Source: Tanytarsus gracilentus (Eukaryota; Arthropoda; Insecta; Diptera; Chironomidae). Taken from it: a stretch of DNA of 64,000 bases. Position numbers and translations under genes: made by a program. A model generated the notes under the pieces. The model was not told the DNA's origin. It searched no databases and was given only the letters and a program-made list of their open reading frames with translations. The stretch's first letter is position 1, and every line of letters starts with the position of its first letter. This document shows positions 52,101-64,000 of this stretch, piece after piece. The stretch is from contig JAXRKN010000032.1 of the NCBI GenBank assembly GCA_038502055.1, positions 2,170,001 to 2,234,000 of the forward strand. The letters are read 5' to 3'.

Positions 52101-54358
52101 CGCCACCGATATGGAAATCTTTTGTTTTCTTCCTTCAGTGGCAAGTGATGTTATTTTAATTTTAAAACTTTCCCGCACATTTTATAAAAAAATTTAATAA
52201 TTTAAAATTGCGGGAAATTCAAATTTTTAAATGTCGTCTCATTATTCTAAATAAATTCTATCATGGCAGCATAAGCAGACAGGAAAAGCGAAGAAAATTA
52301 CTCATTTAGAGTTTAGAAGCAATTTTATGCCGCTTCCTTTTCCTTGAATTTTTTAAGTCCACGCAAAGAGAATTTTAGATGATGGATGGTGGCAGCGATT
52401 TGAATTTAAATATCCAAATGAATATTAATAGTCTCCATCAAAATTCGTCGAGCTTGGCAATTTTAGTTAGAATCATTTCGGTTTTTTGTCAGACGCCGAC
52501 AGAGTAAAATTTTGTTTTTCAGACTCAGCATGAGATTTGATATGCATACTTGTTGAAAATGAATTTGAAGTTCAATATTGGCAATTCGGAGGAGTTTTAA
52601 TATTGGATGAGATCTCATGTGAAATTGAGCTTGCAATATTTAATCTCAGTTCATTATTGATCAAAATTCAAACTCAATCTTCAGTGAGTTTTTTCTTAGA
52701 TGATTGTAAAAAATATTTTGTAATTTTTATTCCTAAAACGTCTAGCTTAATTTGAAAAACTTATTCCCATTAATTTTTTAATGTTTCACACCCCAAAACA
52801 ATATTTCATTACTGATTAATTTAACCCAGCTCCATAAATGCATAAATTTTTAATCAAAAGCCATTTAGAATCAATTTAAAAAATTACTTTGAGCCATAAC
52901 AGAATCAACAATTGTCCCAAACAACCCTTTTTTTATAATAATTTATGGAGAAAAATTTCGGTGATTAATCACAAAAAAATATTAATGTTGTCCTTTTAGA
53001 ATATTAAGTCACATTTTATTGTTTTATATTATCAATGTTTAAGAGATTTTTCCTTTCGAGTAGCATTGAGATAATGAAAATTTTGAGAATTTCAGGAAAA
53101 TTTTTATCAAAATTTTCACAAGATGTCGCTGAGATATTTTCAATCTCAGACTTGAATAAAATTTCATTGTTTTTATATCGAAAATTATCAGACGCTCAGA
53201 ATCTCCTTACTCATCATCATCTCACGTTCGTACTGTAACAATATTTAGATATTTTCGGGTATAAGAAGAAATCAACACGAGTCAGCTAAATTAGGGCAAA
53301 TTCAATTTTCTTTAAGTGCCACTTTACATATCCTCTCCATGTCATTTATGACACTGAATAAATTTATGCTTACGTCTTGTTTTTGCTACCTCGTTGACGA
53401 TATTTTTTGTCACTCAAAAATCTTATTAAATTAAATTTCAGCTGTTGGTTAAAAAAATTTATATTGTAAAATTACGAAGGCGGTCAATCATGTGCAAGAA
53501 CGCCAAAATAACAAAGGCACAAAAAGGATCGCCGACAATCCTTCTACTCATTCACATGAACACATTATATCATAAACTTTATCCCTTCCAGCACAATGCT
53601 TGACAATGAATGGAAAGTGAAAGTCATTCATTCATCACAACAAAACTTTTTTTCCTTCGCTCCATTATCAAGCGTTTTGTGTGACACACCGAGAAAAATT
53701 CAGAAGATGAAAAGAAAAACAGTGCGAGAGAATTTTCCTCTCTTTCACTCACACAACTAAATTCGAGAGAGTGAGAGAAAATTTTCCGATCCTCTCTTTC
53801 TAATGAAAAGTCACACACCAGTGAAAAAGGGATGAAATAATCGAAGAGGAAAAATAGACGAAAATTTCCTCTCGACTCGTTCAGTCGTTCACAACACAAG
53901 TTCGTAGGCGGTTGGGAAAAGAAATCACTATTGCCGATTAATTTAACTCTAAAAGTTGAACCGTGTGAAAAAATTTAAGGAAAAGAAAAATAAGAAAATA
54001 AACTTTTCCCATTAAAAGCAAACGAAAGGAATTTTTGTCGGAAGAGGCGAGATAAAGGCGTTTTTTGTGTCTATTGTCATAATTATTTCATTCCATTTCA
54101 TCTCAAAAGAAAGGGAGTAGACAAAAGAGTGTTTATGTGTGTACGGTCGAAGTGTGTACAAAATTAAATAAAACAACACGAGGCAGCAAAAAAAAGGTGG
54201 AAAAAAGTTTTGCTCTCGCTTGTATGCTTTTGTCCTTCCATAACATGTGAGGTCACGACCCAAAATGTGCCGGCTCATGAATTTAGTTTGTGGCGTGCAA
54301 TGAATGGACTAAAAGATGAGAATGATGATTCCCATAAGGAATGAGAATGTGAAAAATA
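49166..54358. other. Intergenic, gene-free
   Basis: AT-rich sequence with only short frames lacking recognisable features. A TGTGTGTGTG run near 49284 is the only simple repeat of note. Confidence 0.5.
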
Positions 54359-54383
54359 AATAAAATAAGTAAAAAAAATTTAA

Positions 54384-54850
54384 CAACACTCCCTTCTCTT
54401 TGTACAACTAGATATTTCGCACGGAAAAGTATTAAATAAAATAAAATCAGTAAACATTTTGACATTTTTATACATTTTGTTATAGCTCTCTTGTAAACTT
54501 AAAACTAAATTTTGGTATTTGCTTTATCGCAACATATTAAACAAATGTATGCAATACTTGTATGAAGTTAATATTGAATTTAAGATCAAAAATTAGAGAG
54601 TGGAGCGGTATTTTTGTCTGTTTGTGTTTTTTAAACCGCTCCCTTCTCTAATTTTTGGTACTTAACTTCCAATATAAAATTCATTCAAGTATTGCATACA
54701 TATGTTTAATATGTTGCGATAAAGCAACTACCAAAATTTAGTTTTAAGTTTACAAGAGAGTATAACAAAATGTATAAAAATGTCAAAATTTTTTTTTTTA
54801 TTTAATACTTTTCCGTGCGAAATATCTAGTTGTAAAAAAAGGAGTGTTTT
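54384..54850. mobile_element. Long near-palindromic hairpin (copy 1), MITE-like
   Basis: The arms start AACACTCCCTTCTCTTTGTA and end with the mirrored GGAGTGTTTT. They run inward for about 225 bases each to a short loop around 54611-54633 (ACCGCTC on both sides). Pairing is strong, including GTACAACTAGATATTTCGCA against TGCGAAATATCTAGTTGTA. If transcribed it would fold into a long hairpin RNA. Confidence 0.85.
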
Positions 54851-55356
54851 AAATTTTTTTTATTTTTTATTTAGCCTTTTTCCTGATCAAATTTATTGTC
54901 TTAATTTGGTAAAAAAATTCTTTTTGAAAATTAAGCATGTAATTTTTGAATTATCGCGACAAGATTTTAATTTCCCGTTATATTACTTTTTATTGGTTCC
55001 AACAAGAATTAACTCTTTCTAAAATTATTTTTATTTATCTTTGTAACATGAATGATTTTGCACTTCTTCTCTCGTTGTCTTTAATCTTGTCACTGTATGA
55101 AAATGAATTGGGGGTACGACAGTGAGAGCGCATGATTATCGAGGGAAGAGGGTGAGTGGTGAAGTTGATGGTGTTGAAGTATTGGAGCGCATGTAAGAAT
55201 TTTTTTTTTAAATATTTTTTAACCGTTTTTTTACACAACATCTGTTGCTTCACAACAGCTGTTGAGCAAGATCGTCACATAGAGAAGAGAGAGAGAAAAG
55301 ATACGATTGTGTGGAAATAAGAGAGAAGGGAGAATAAAATAAGTAAAAAAATTTAA

Positions 55357-55835
55357 TAACACTCCCTTCTCTTTGTACAACTAGGTATTTCGCACGGAAA
55401 AGTATTAAATAAAATAAAATCAGTAAAGATTTTGACATTTTCATACATTTTGTTATTGCTCACTTGATAACTTAAAAATCTAATTTTTTGTATTTGCTTT
55501 ATCGCTAAATATTTAATATATGTTTGAATCTTGAATGAATTTAATATTGGAATTTAAGATCAAAAATTAGAGAAGTAAGCGTAATTTTTGTTTTTTGATT
55601 TTTTTTAAAACCGCTCCACTTCTCTAATTTTTGGATCTTAAATTCCAATATTAAATTCATTCAAGTATTGCAAACATATATTTATTATTTTGCGATAAAG
55701 CAAATACCAAAATTTAGATTTTAAAGTTCTCAAGAGAGTATAAAAAATGTATGAAAATGTCAAAATCTTTACTGATTTTTTTTATTTAATACTTTTCGTG
55801 GAAATACCTAGTTGTAAAAGAGAAGGAGTGTTTTA
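55357..55835. mobile_element. Long near-palindromic hairpin (copy 2), MITE-like
   Basis: Second copy of the palindrome at 54384-54850, with the same ACACTCCC/GGAGTGTT ends and a central CCGCTCCACTTCTCTAATTT against AAATTAGAGAAGTAAGC. It is part of the tandem duplication. The right arm is slightly degraded: TTTCGTGGAAAT replaces the mirror of ATTTCGCACGGAAA. Confidence 0.85.
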
Positions 55836-57790
55836 AATTTTTTATTATTTTTTTAGTCCTTTTCTGATCAAATTTATTGTACTTAATTTGGTAAAAAAAT
55901 CATTAGAAAATTAAGCGTTGAATTTTAAATTGTTCGCGCCATAACTCCTAGACGAATCTTCGGTAGATTCCGTTATGATTACTGTTTTTTGCATTTTTTT
56001 TTATTGGTTCCAACACTGTCTTTAATCTTGTAATGTATGAAAGTGATTTGGGGGTAAGACAGTGAGAGGCATGATTATCGAGGGAAGAGGGTGAGGGTGA
56101 GTTGATGGTGTTGAAGTATTGGAGCGCACGTAGAATTTTTTAAAATATTTTTGACCGTTATTTTTAAACAACAACTGTTGCTTCGCAACAGCTGTTGAGC
56201 ACGGCCGTCACATAGAGAAGAGAGAGAGAAAAGATACGATTGTGTGGGAGTAAGAGAGAAGGGAGAAAAAGCTCTCGAGAGCAAAAATCATCGAGTGCGA
56301 TTTGCATTGGAATTTATTTTTTTAGAGAGCTCAATAAAAAATTCATTTTAAAAAAGAGCATGTGGGATTTAAAATTAGAATACGTTAAATTATTAAAATA
56401 CATTTATAAATTTTTTGACGTGCTATGAAAAATTTAAAGCCTTGAAAATTACTTCAACACCTTTAAGGCTTTCAACCCTTAATTAAAAAAGTATTAGATA
56501 AATTTGAACCTCGCAAAAAAGTTTTTAATTTATTCATAGAAAATTTTCCTCAATTAATAATCCAGATCTGATTCATGCAGGATCAAGTTGCTACTGATAA
56601 ATTCATATGACGAAGGACTATATTATTGTCGAGAGTGTCATGACACATAAAAAGTGTGCGTGAGTGATTTATTCTATGTTTGCATAAACTTTTATTGATG
56701 CTGCCTGTGGCACGATTTGTGTGCAGACCACAGACATTGTTTCGAAAAAGTGTGCATGAGAGAAAATTGGAAAATATCCTTATGCGAAATTAAAATATTC
56801 ATTTATACCAAAAAGAGGCTTTCGACTAATCAAAATCATTGTCGAGCGAGAGGAAAATAAAGTGAATTTCGAATTGAAATGAATAATGCGCTTAAGGGGA
56901 GAAAATAAAACATTCCCGCATCTCATCGTTTGGGTGAAAATTTTTCGCCTTTGCAAAGCTCCAAAGAGAAATTAAAATGGACAGTTTGGTTTGGAGCTAA
57001 AAGACGCAATTAACGAGAAATTAAAGAGCATGAATTGTGATGCTTTTGCATAATGAATGAGGAGATGAAAGAACATTATTTTTAGGCCAGTTGAAGTGTA
57101 AACGGTGAGGGATGATGTGTTAGTGAAAGTGACTTGATAAACATAAAAGAAAAGATTCATGAGCCGACATTCAAAAATTTGAATTTCCCGAACTAAATTT
57201 TTAAATATCTTAAAAACAGTTAAAAAATGATTTTAATAAATTCTTGAAATTCAAATTTTTGAAAAGTTTTCCCTTGTTGAAGGCGAAAATTAATGTTGAA
57301 ATTATAAAATTGCAATTAGTTTCAACGACTCGAGCGAGGAGCCGGAAGCTCGTCGAGAAATATAAAAAAATAATAAAGAGCAACTTAGTGCGGAGAACGG
57401 AAAAAAGCGACAATAAATCTTGCTTCAACAACTATAAGAAGAGCAAATAATTATTTGTGAGCTCACTGCCGCAATTAAATGAAGATACATTGGCTTGAAT
57501 TTAGGGCATAATTATTTTTGCAATTAAAGACTAACTCTTTGTAAAAGGCAAAACCCCACCGGTAACATTATTTACAGTGAACAGTGAAGAGAGAGATTGT
57601 TTAAAAAAAACTTGTGCAGAAGATATTAAATAAGGATTACGATGCTATGAAGCTTAAGCTTTTGGAGAAAAAATATGTATTTTATCCTCCTCGTGGCGGA
57701 AAGGAACGAAAATTAAAATTTGTTGTTTCGAGGCATTAACACAAATTGCTACACGCGAATACGAGTAATAACGTGAAAAAAAGGAAAATA

Positions 57791-60700
57791 ATGAAAATGC
57801 TGAAATCAGCGGCTGTGATATTTGTTTTTGTAACGTTAGGTAAGTCATTCAATGTTGAGAGCATTGCATTGTCATCTGCTACATGGCGGTTTACCGCGGA
57901 AATGCTTCCGGATGATTGCTTTATATTGATAGAGAGTGGGGTTGAGTTTTATGAACATTAGCGAGACATTTCAATTGACTTTTCGTGTATTCATCGGTTC
58001 CTCTTGCTAATAAATTACTAAATTTATTCCCTTGATAAAATCTCACTCTTATTCATGTTATTTTTTAAAAATTTTAACCTCAAATATATTTTTACGACCT
58101 GATGTTGATATTTCCGCACAGACCGTATCCAACTACCTTTTTTGAATGTCAATATCAAAATAATAAAATCAACTTGGAGCCAAGTGAACGTACACATATT
58201 TACTTCATAATTTTCCTTCGACATAAATCAAGATTCTCATCAAATTTCGTTTTCCATAGTTGTCGAAAAAAAAGCGAGCGAAATTTATTAAAAATGATTT
58301 TTTGTGTTTGGGGATAAAAAATCTGAATTAACTTTATATCTTGACGAGAACGGCGTCATAAATCATTTTTGGATTTTTCGCAGGGTAATGTGGGGTCGTC
58401 TTCTTGCTTCATGCTTTTCGCTCCGTATGTACAGTCTGGAATATCATTGATATCTTGGCCACTACATACACAACACACTATAAAGCTCTGCATGCGATAT
58501 AGAGCCATAAAAATCGCTCTCATATGCTACCCTAACTTATGATGAATGCGTTTCAATTTACTTTTTATTGTTCATTCTTTTCTGCCATGGCTCTCTTACG
58601 GTTAGAAAAATTTGTGTATATAAAAATATTGTTGCTGCGATATTTTTTTGCCTCTAAAAACCATTTCATACTAAATAGCAGCTTTTCCTTCCTTTTTATT
58701 TATAAATTTCATGAACATAGAGCAGAAAAGCATTCATGGTTATTCATCTTTTTTCTTCCTTCATAAACAATCCACATGTGTTTGTGTTTTATCGAAGGGA
58801 TGGGACACACATAACTTACATTATTTCTGCTTAACTCGTCACATTTATTTAAATATAAAAATTTAACATTTTTTGAGTGTCCAACCCTTTAATAACTGGA
58901 GTATGTCTGGAAAAATAGTTTTTTTCTCCCAGAAAAAAAAGCAGCAACAGCAAACGTCAAAAATATTTATCACGGACAGTTATTCATTGGATTGCCCGCG
59001 GAATGATGTATGGAAGCACTCAAATGAGTTTTTTGCGCTTCTTTAATGGCTCTCAATCCCTGACGAATCCGATTTCACGAGTGTCGCTGGGGCGTTATGA
59101 AATTTATTGTGACACACTGGCGGTTACCATTGGAAACCTTTGGAGTGCAATTTTTACTCGCATAAATCACAACGAAGTGAAATTGGCATTACGATTTTTT
59201 TCGAGTGAATATTTTTGGAAAAAAGCATATTGCGCAAATTTTGTTGACAAGGTTATTAAAAATGAGCAATTAATGAGAAAAATATTTCACATTAAACATG
59301 CTTAAAAATTCAAGTGGGTCATTCAGGTTGAAAAACATTTCAATTAAAATTCTAAAAGCTCTCGTTGAAGGTTAAATCTCATTATGAGTCTTTCATTGTA
59401 TTTTTATGATGACAATTTAATGAGATGAGAGACATTAATGATACATGCAACAGGAGGACTCATTAATATGCCATCGAAGGATCAGACACGCTGTTTTGAA
59501 CTGAAATAAATCGAAATATTTTTAGAATTTAATTTTTATAAATTTATTTCAAAATTGTACGAACTAATAAAAAAAATTCTTTGAACTCTTCACAGCTTGT
59601 CATTTCCATTCAAACATAAAACAAATTAAGCAATTAAAAATTTAATTTATTAAAATCGATTTCGAAAATGATTCCAATAAATTATTGACCCGGAAATGAC
59701 TCGATTGAAAATTTATAAAGTATTTGCAAACTTAAAATTAAATCAGTTTTAAAATTCTCTTCTGGGAAAATGTCAACTTTCAAAAATTGGAAAATGATTC
59801 TGCAAAATGTTGTTGAAAAGTTAGAAACACATCGTCATCGGAAAAAAACTCTTTAATTTCTCTCGGGGTTGAGCGATATCCTTCAGTAAATAATTCTATC
59901 GTTTCAAAAAACTTTTGCACAAATGCCCATATGGCCGTGTGTGTATTGGACAGGCCATTAGAAGCTGATATTAGATTTTTGTCACAAGGAGAGGGAGTGG
60001 GTAATAGAGACGACATAAAAGAGAAATTCAGACTCATAAAAAAAGAGAAAAGCAATTTTCTTATTCATGACCCGACTCAAAAATTACGAGCTGCTTCAAA
60101 AATGTCAAGCAGTCAATTGAGCTTGCCAACAAAACACCCATCTATAAATTTTTGTGAGCTGTTTGTATCAATTGCTCAAAATTAAAGACTCAATTTGAAT
60201 AGACAACCAGTCGCCAGTGTGCATAAAAAATACTTTTTAAATTTTGTCTCCATGCCAACGATGCTCCATAATTTAATTTGCTTTCGCACTCAATTATTTT
60301 ATGAAAATTTCAAATTAGATTCCTCAAAAAGCAATTTAATGACATTCAGATTTGGATCTGAAATTTGCTATCAATTATCGAGTTTATTTCAACGCATTAC
60401 AATTGAGGTAGCTCGAGGTAAACTGAAATTAATTAATTGGAAGCAAATATATTGAAATAATTTTAATTAGCGGATAGTCAATGAGTCAATGATTGCGAGT
60501 TAGCATTTGAGTTTTCAACATTTTTTGAAGCATAAAATCCACGCGCGTGGGATTTTTAGCAAATTGTGAAATCACTGTATATGAAGCAAATTAAGAGCAG
60601 ACAAACCACAGCAAATGTTTTTTAAATCAATCAAAGTTTAAAATTGAGTTTTGATGAATTATCAATTTTGTGTAGAAAATTTAAAAAATCAATAAATATT

Positions 60701-63255
60701 CATTATTGTAAAATTTATGAAGCGTTGCCAATCAGTCGCTTTCAATACAATCATTATAGAACGCTTATTTGACTTTCATTCTCTTCCGAAATTATTTTCG
60801 GTCACTGGTTTCTTGATTAAATAAGCTTTTCGTCTGAAACACTTCATCTAATCCGAGGGTAAAGCTTCTTGTGTAATGGAAAAAAATTGTCACCGAACGG
60901 GAAAGACGGCATCGCTGTAATGCAATGATTGACTCAAATGTAAACAGAGCTCGATTGTAATTTATGTCGCTCAATTCAATTTGCCTCTCCTTTTTTCCGT
61001 TCAATCACTTCCTCGCATTTTTCTCTTCTTGCGTATTAAACGATGAAAGTGAAAACTTTTTGCCTCTCTCCAATTTTTCGATAACAGCTAAATCTGATTC
61101 GATTTGTTTTCTTTTTAGCTATTTGCCACGTTTCTATTTCGTTGTCTGAGATTTTTCATAGAGAAATGGTCGAGAGGAACCTTAGAAATGTATAAATTAA
61201 TCAAAATATTGCGCAGTTTTGAGAAAATTTAATTTTGATACATTTGAAAACTTTTTGATTTTAATAATTAATTTAAAGATTTATAAAATTCGAGTATTTA
61301 ATTTTTAAACTATGAACCTAATAATATTGTCAAATAATTTGGAATCTAACATTCTTGCTGATATCAAATTTAATCCTTTATTTTTACCTTTAAGTTACAA
61401 ACCCACAATAGAGTGTCACGAGTGAGGACTTTGTTTACTTTCTTCTCGTGCATAAATGTCTCAGCCTAATAATCCCTTCAAAATTTTGAAGCATTGACAT
61501 AAGCTGCTTTCATAAAATTTCCTAAACTGAGAATTATATAAAATGTTTCTTGTTTTTCAGCAATTCCATCTTCGTACTCAACATTTCACTACGACTGGGC
61601 TGAGTTAGATCCGGTGCCGGGTGAAAATAATCACATTGACTTACGAGAAAAATATGACCTTGATCATCCACCAACTGGGCCATATTTCGATTATGACTAC
61701 TTTCGCAATGAGACGGTCATGGTCGGTGACGAAGCATATCTTAAATGTCGTGTTAAAAATATCGGCAATAAAACCGTTTCGTGGGTGCGTCATATGGATA
61801 TTAATTTATTATCTGTTGGAACCGTGATGTATAGCAACGATGGGCGATTTCAGAGCATGCACGATGCAGATGTTGATGAGTGGACGCTGAAGGTAAATAT
61901 TTAAAATTGTTGATCAAACATTACGATAATCTTGTTAGAGGTTAAATTAAATTTATTAAAGTCCATTAAAAAACTTTTTCATGTTGAAAAATTAATACAA
62001 CATATTTTAAATAAAAAGGGTCGATGACAACTTCAAAGAGAGATTGATGATCAAATATTTACCCACGTCCATGCCTTATGTTGCCATTTTCATTAAATTT
62101 ACATTAGGATAATTTACGAAGCCAATTTTACAACTAAAACATCTTCGCATATATTTTAAAAAAGAAATGGGAGAGAAAGTTTTTCTACTCTGTTGCACAT
62201 GAGAAACTTTTTTTCTCCAACTTCAAGTTTATATGCGTAAAATTTTATTTTATGGCTTGCGAGAACGATAAAGTTCTATGATAGTTTTCCCCCTCCAGCA
62301 TCGTCTAATAATAATAAATATGGTTGTTTGTATCCCCACGATCTTTAAAGTTTTGCTTGAATTTCTCATCCTTGCAGCTTAAAAATTCTCAACTCAAAGA
62401 TACAGGACTTTATGAGGTAATGAATATTGCAACTTTCACCCTTAACACTTTCTTATTTCTTTTTGCAAAACTTTACAGTGTCAAATATCAACAACACCGC
62501 CCAAGGGATTTCCAGGTGAGTGCCACTTTTATTACATGCAAGAGAAAAATCCTCACTCAATAAATTTTTCATCTTGTCACGTTTTCAGTATATCTATCGG
62601 TTGTTGGTGAGTGCTCCGAGTGTACAAATAGAGTCCTTGTATGTGGCGAAATAAGCTCAGACACACTCACATATTTGCAGGCGCTTAATTGAAATTCCAA
62701 ATCGACAACATATTTTTTGTTTGTATATCTTATGATTTTCCGTTTATTGCCTCTCTCACTGTACACATACACCCTCTTACATTTTTTTAGATCATATCAA
62801 CATATCAGATCGAGTGCAAACATTTAATGGAAAATATAAAACGAAATTTTTCTAAATTTTATAAAAAACGATTAAAAAAAATTTTAAATCTTTAGGTAAC
62901 AAAATTTGTGTCTTTGATTTAGCAAACACACATTTTTTAACCTAAAAATTTATACTTTATTAAAAATCCAAAATGTTTTCTAAAAAAGAATCAAATTTTG
63001 CACTTGGATGTCTGTAACAGATATCCACTTCGTATTTCTGTTGTCGTCTCAAGCACATAACATATCAATTTGCTCTTCTCATCTCACACTTGCTATCGTT
63101 TGGAAAAAGTAGAGCCCATTACTCAGATATTGGGCATTCGAGAGGGCGATCTCACAGGTGAAATTTTCATAAACATGGGCTCAACCATCAACCTTACATG
63201 TATCGTTAGAAATCTACCCGAACCGCCATCAATACAATGGACACATAATGGTGAG
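57791..63255 (+). CDS. Dpr-family two-Ig cell-surface protein (dpr-C), 5' part, continues past the right edge
   Basis: Exons: 57791-57839 (signal peptide MKMLKSAAVIFVFVTL), 61561-61892, 62378-62416, 62479-62515, 62589-62606, 63113-63255. All phases agree (1, 0, 0, 1, 1, 0) and give 206 codons in the window. Ig1 shows GPYFDYDYF, YLKCRVKNIGNKTVSWVRH, DGRFQSMHDAD, WTLK, then DTGLYE|CQISTTPPKG. The 18-nt microexon adds VYLSVV. Ig2 begins EPITQILG, INLTCIV, EPPSIQWTHNGE. The Cys-Trp-Cys core of Ig1 is intact. The intron map differs from dpr-A and dpr-B: the Ig1 Thr|Val intron is absent, and an intron splits Glu|Cys. The acceptor at 63113 could shift by 3 nt (AAAAAG|TAG|AG), adding one Val. The rest of Ig2 and the anchor lie beyond the window. 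Confidence 0.88.
57840..61560 (+). other. Intron 1 of dpr-C (about 3.7 kb)
   Basis: AT-rich sequence between the signal-peptide exon and the Ig1 exon, bounded by TTAG|GTAAGT and TTGTTTTTCAG. The frames inside are short and unrecognised. No nested gene or transposon was identified. Confidence 0.6.
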
Positions 63256-63750
63256 GTGAGTACAAGTCGAGGGTGAAAAGGGATCAAACAACATAAATTT
63301 TTTACTTTAAATCCCAAAAAAAAACCAAACCAGAAAGTGGAAAATTTGCTTCGGGTGTATTTTCTAGAAATTCCACAAAACTTGTGAAAAGTTTTTGCGG
63401 ATTTGGGATTTAAAATTATTCCGTCAAAATACCTCAAAGAAATTTTGATAAACTCATGGAGGTTTGTGAAAGCTGCAAATTTCTTTTCCTGTTTTCCTCA
63501 AAACTATGGTTCAACTACTTTCATAACAAAATTTTCGCAGAATGTTATTTAAGGACGATAATTCTTAAGTGTTGAATTGAAAAAAATAGCTAACTTCGAT
63601 GAAATTTGAATAATTATTTTTTTGCCGTTATTTTTCAAGTGAGTTTTAAGAACCCTGAAATTTTAACATGAAAGCTCAAGCGATAAACATTCATTCATCA
63701 TTTTTGAAATGAAACAAACTGTAGTGGTTCAAAAAAATTTCAAAACCCAC

Positions 63751-64000
63751 CAATGGGTGTTGCCGCGTAACCCATCGTATCAGATCAGTAATTAAAAATC
63801 ACAGGGGTTTAAGTCGACCGACCGTTATTAGCCGACCATTGGTTATCGGTCGAACGACTTAAACCCCTGAAAAATCAAGTTCATAAAAAATCAGTTTAAG
63901 TCAATCTGGACATTTTGGTTAATCCAAACAGTTATAACTTTAAAAATATGTTTAGTGGACAAGATTTTAAAAATTTGACCTTACGATTTATTTTTGACTC
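63751..64000 (-). repeat. Second, partial copy of the repeat inside the foldback element, in opposite orientation
   Basis: From 63889 the sequence CATAAAAAATCAGT..AAGTCAATCTGGAC matches the reverse complement of 39813-39841. From 63908, CATTTTGGTTAAT..AAACAGTTAT, GTTTAGTGGACAA and TTACGATTTA match the reverse complement of about 39200-39295. The roughly 500 bases holding the minisatellites in the 39-kb copy are absent here. The copy is cut by the window end. Confidence 0.8.
63802..63869. mobile_element. 68-bp hAT-type mini-MITE with 15-bp TIRs and 8-bp TSD
   Basis: CAGGGGTTTAAGTCG and its perfect reverse complement CGACTTAAACCCCTG bound a 38-bp centre that is itself rich in GACCGACC/GGTCG motifs. 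The octamer AAAAATCA flanks both ends (63794-63801 and 63870-63877). CAGGG-type ends and 8-bp duplications are typical of hAT elements. The related repeat copy near 39.84 kb lacks the insertion and so serves as an empty site. Confidence 0.92.

Larger units (their letters stand above)
54359..56266. repeat. Tandem duplication of a block of about 950 bp (54359-55332 and 55333-56266)
   Basis: Both units start ATAAAATAAGTAAAAAA, contain a long palindrome, then a shared tail (TGATCAAATTTATTG, TTGGTTCCAACA, GCATGATTATCGAGGGAAGA, GGTGTTGAAGTATTGGAGCG, CAACAGCTGTTGAGCA) and end AGAGAGAAGGGAG. The copies differ by many small indels. For example, unit 2 has an extra CCTAGACGAATCTTCGG segment near 55950 and lacks part of unit 1 near 55010-55070. 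The duplication is therefore not very recent. Confidence 0.9.

Overview
The window is AT-rich eukaryotic nuclear DNA with GT-AG introns, phase-conserved exons and many short non-autonomous transposons. The gene families (Dpr-type two-immunoglobulin cell-surface proteins, a seven-transmembrane insect odorant receptor, a divergent ionotropic receptor) mark it as an insect. The base composition and receptor sequences suggest a lower dipteran such as a midge, but that is inference.

Layout. (1) Positions 69-5855, minus strand: the 5' five exons of a dpr-like gene, called dpr-B here, which runs off the left edge. (2) 6560-9250, plus: an ionotropic receptor (IR) gene interrupted by a 607-bp insertion between two identical 108-bp direct repeats. 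(3) 10228-11461, minus: an odorant receptor gene of two exons whose last intron appears to use a GC-AG donor. (4) 11.5-28.0 kb: gene-free, with one clean hAT-type MITE. (5) 28390-35485, minus: a dpr-like gene, dpr-A, reconstructed end to end with a 16-nt microexon. dpr-A and dpr-B are head-to-tail paralogues with the IR and Or genes lying between them. (6) 35.5-57.8 kb: intergenic, with a 1.7-kb foldback element, a 0.6-kb inverted repeat and a tandemly duplicated long hairpin. (7) 57791 to the right edge, plus: a third dpr-like gene, dpr-C, with an 18-nt microexon. (8) The last 250 bases hold a partial copy of a repeat also found inside the foldback element, itself interrupted by a 68-bp hAT-type mini-MITE.

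The three dpr genes encode secreted or membrane-anchored proteins with an N-terminal signal peptide and two Ig domains. In Drosophila this family binds DIP partners during synapse and circuit assembly. The Or and IR genes are chemosensory receptors. There is no operon logic. The clearest points of interest are the possible birth of an IR intron by duplication of an AG|GT-containing segment, the loss of the core Ig residues in dpr-B, the GC-AG Or intron, the microexons, and the set of hAT-like MITEs with perfect 8-bp target-site duplications. All exon models were joined by eye from splice signals, frame and phase; no transcript evidence was available.
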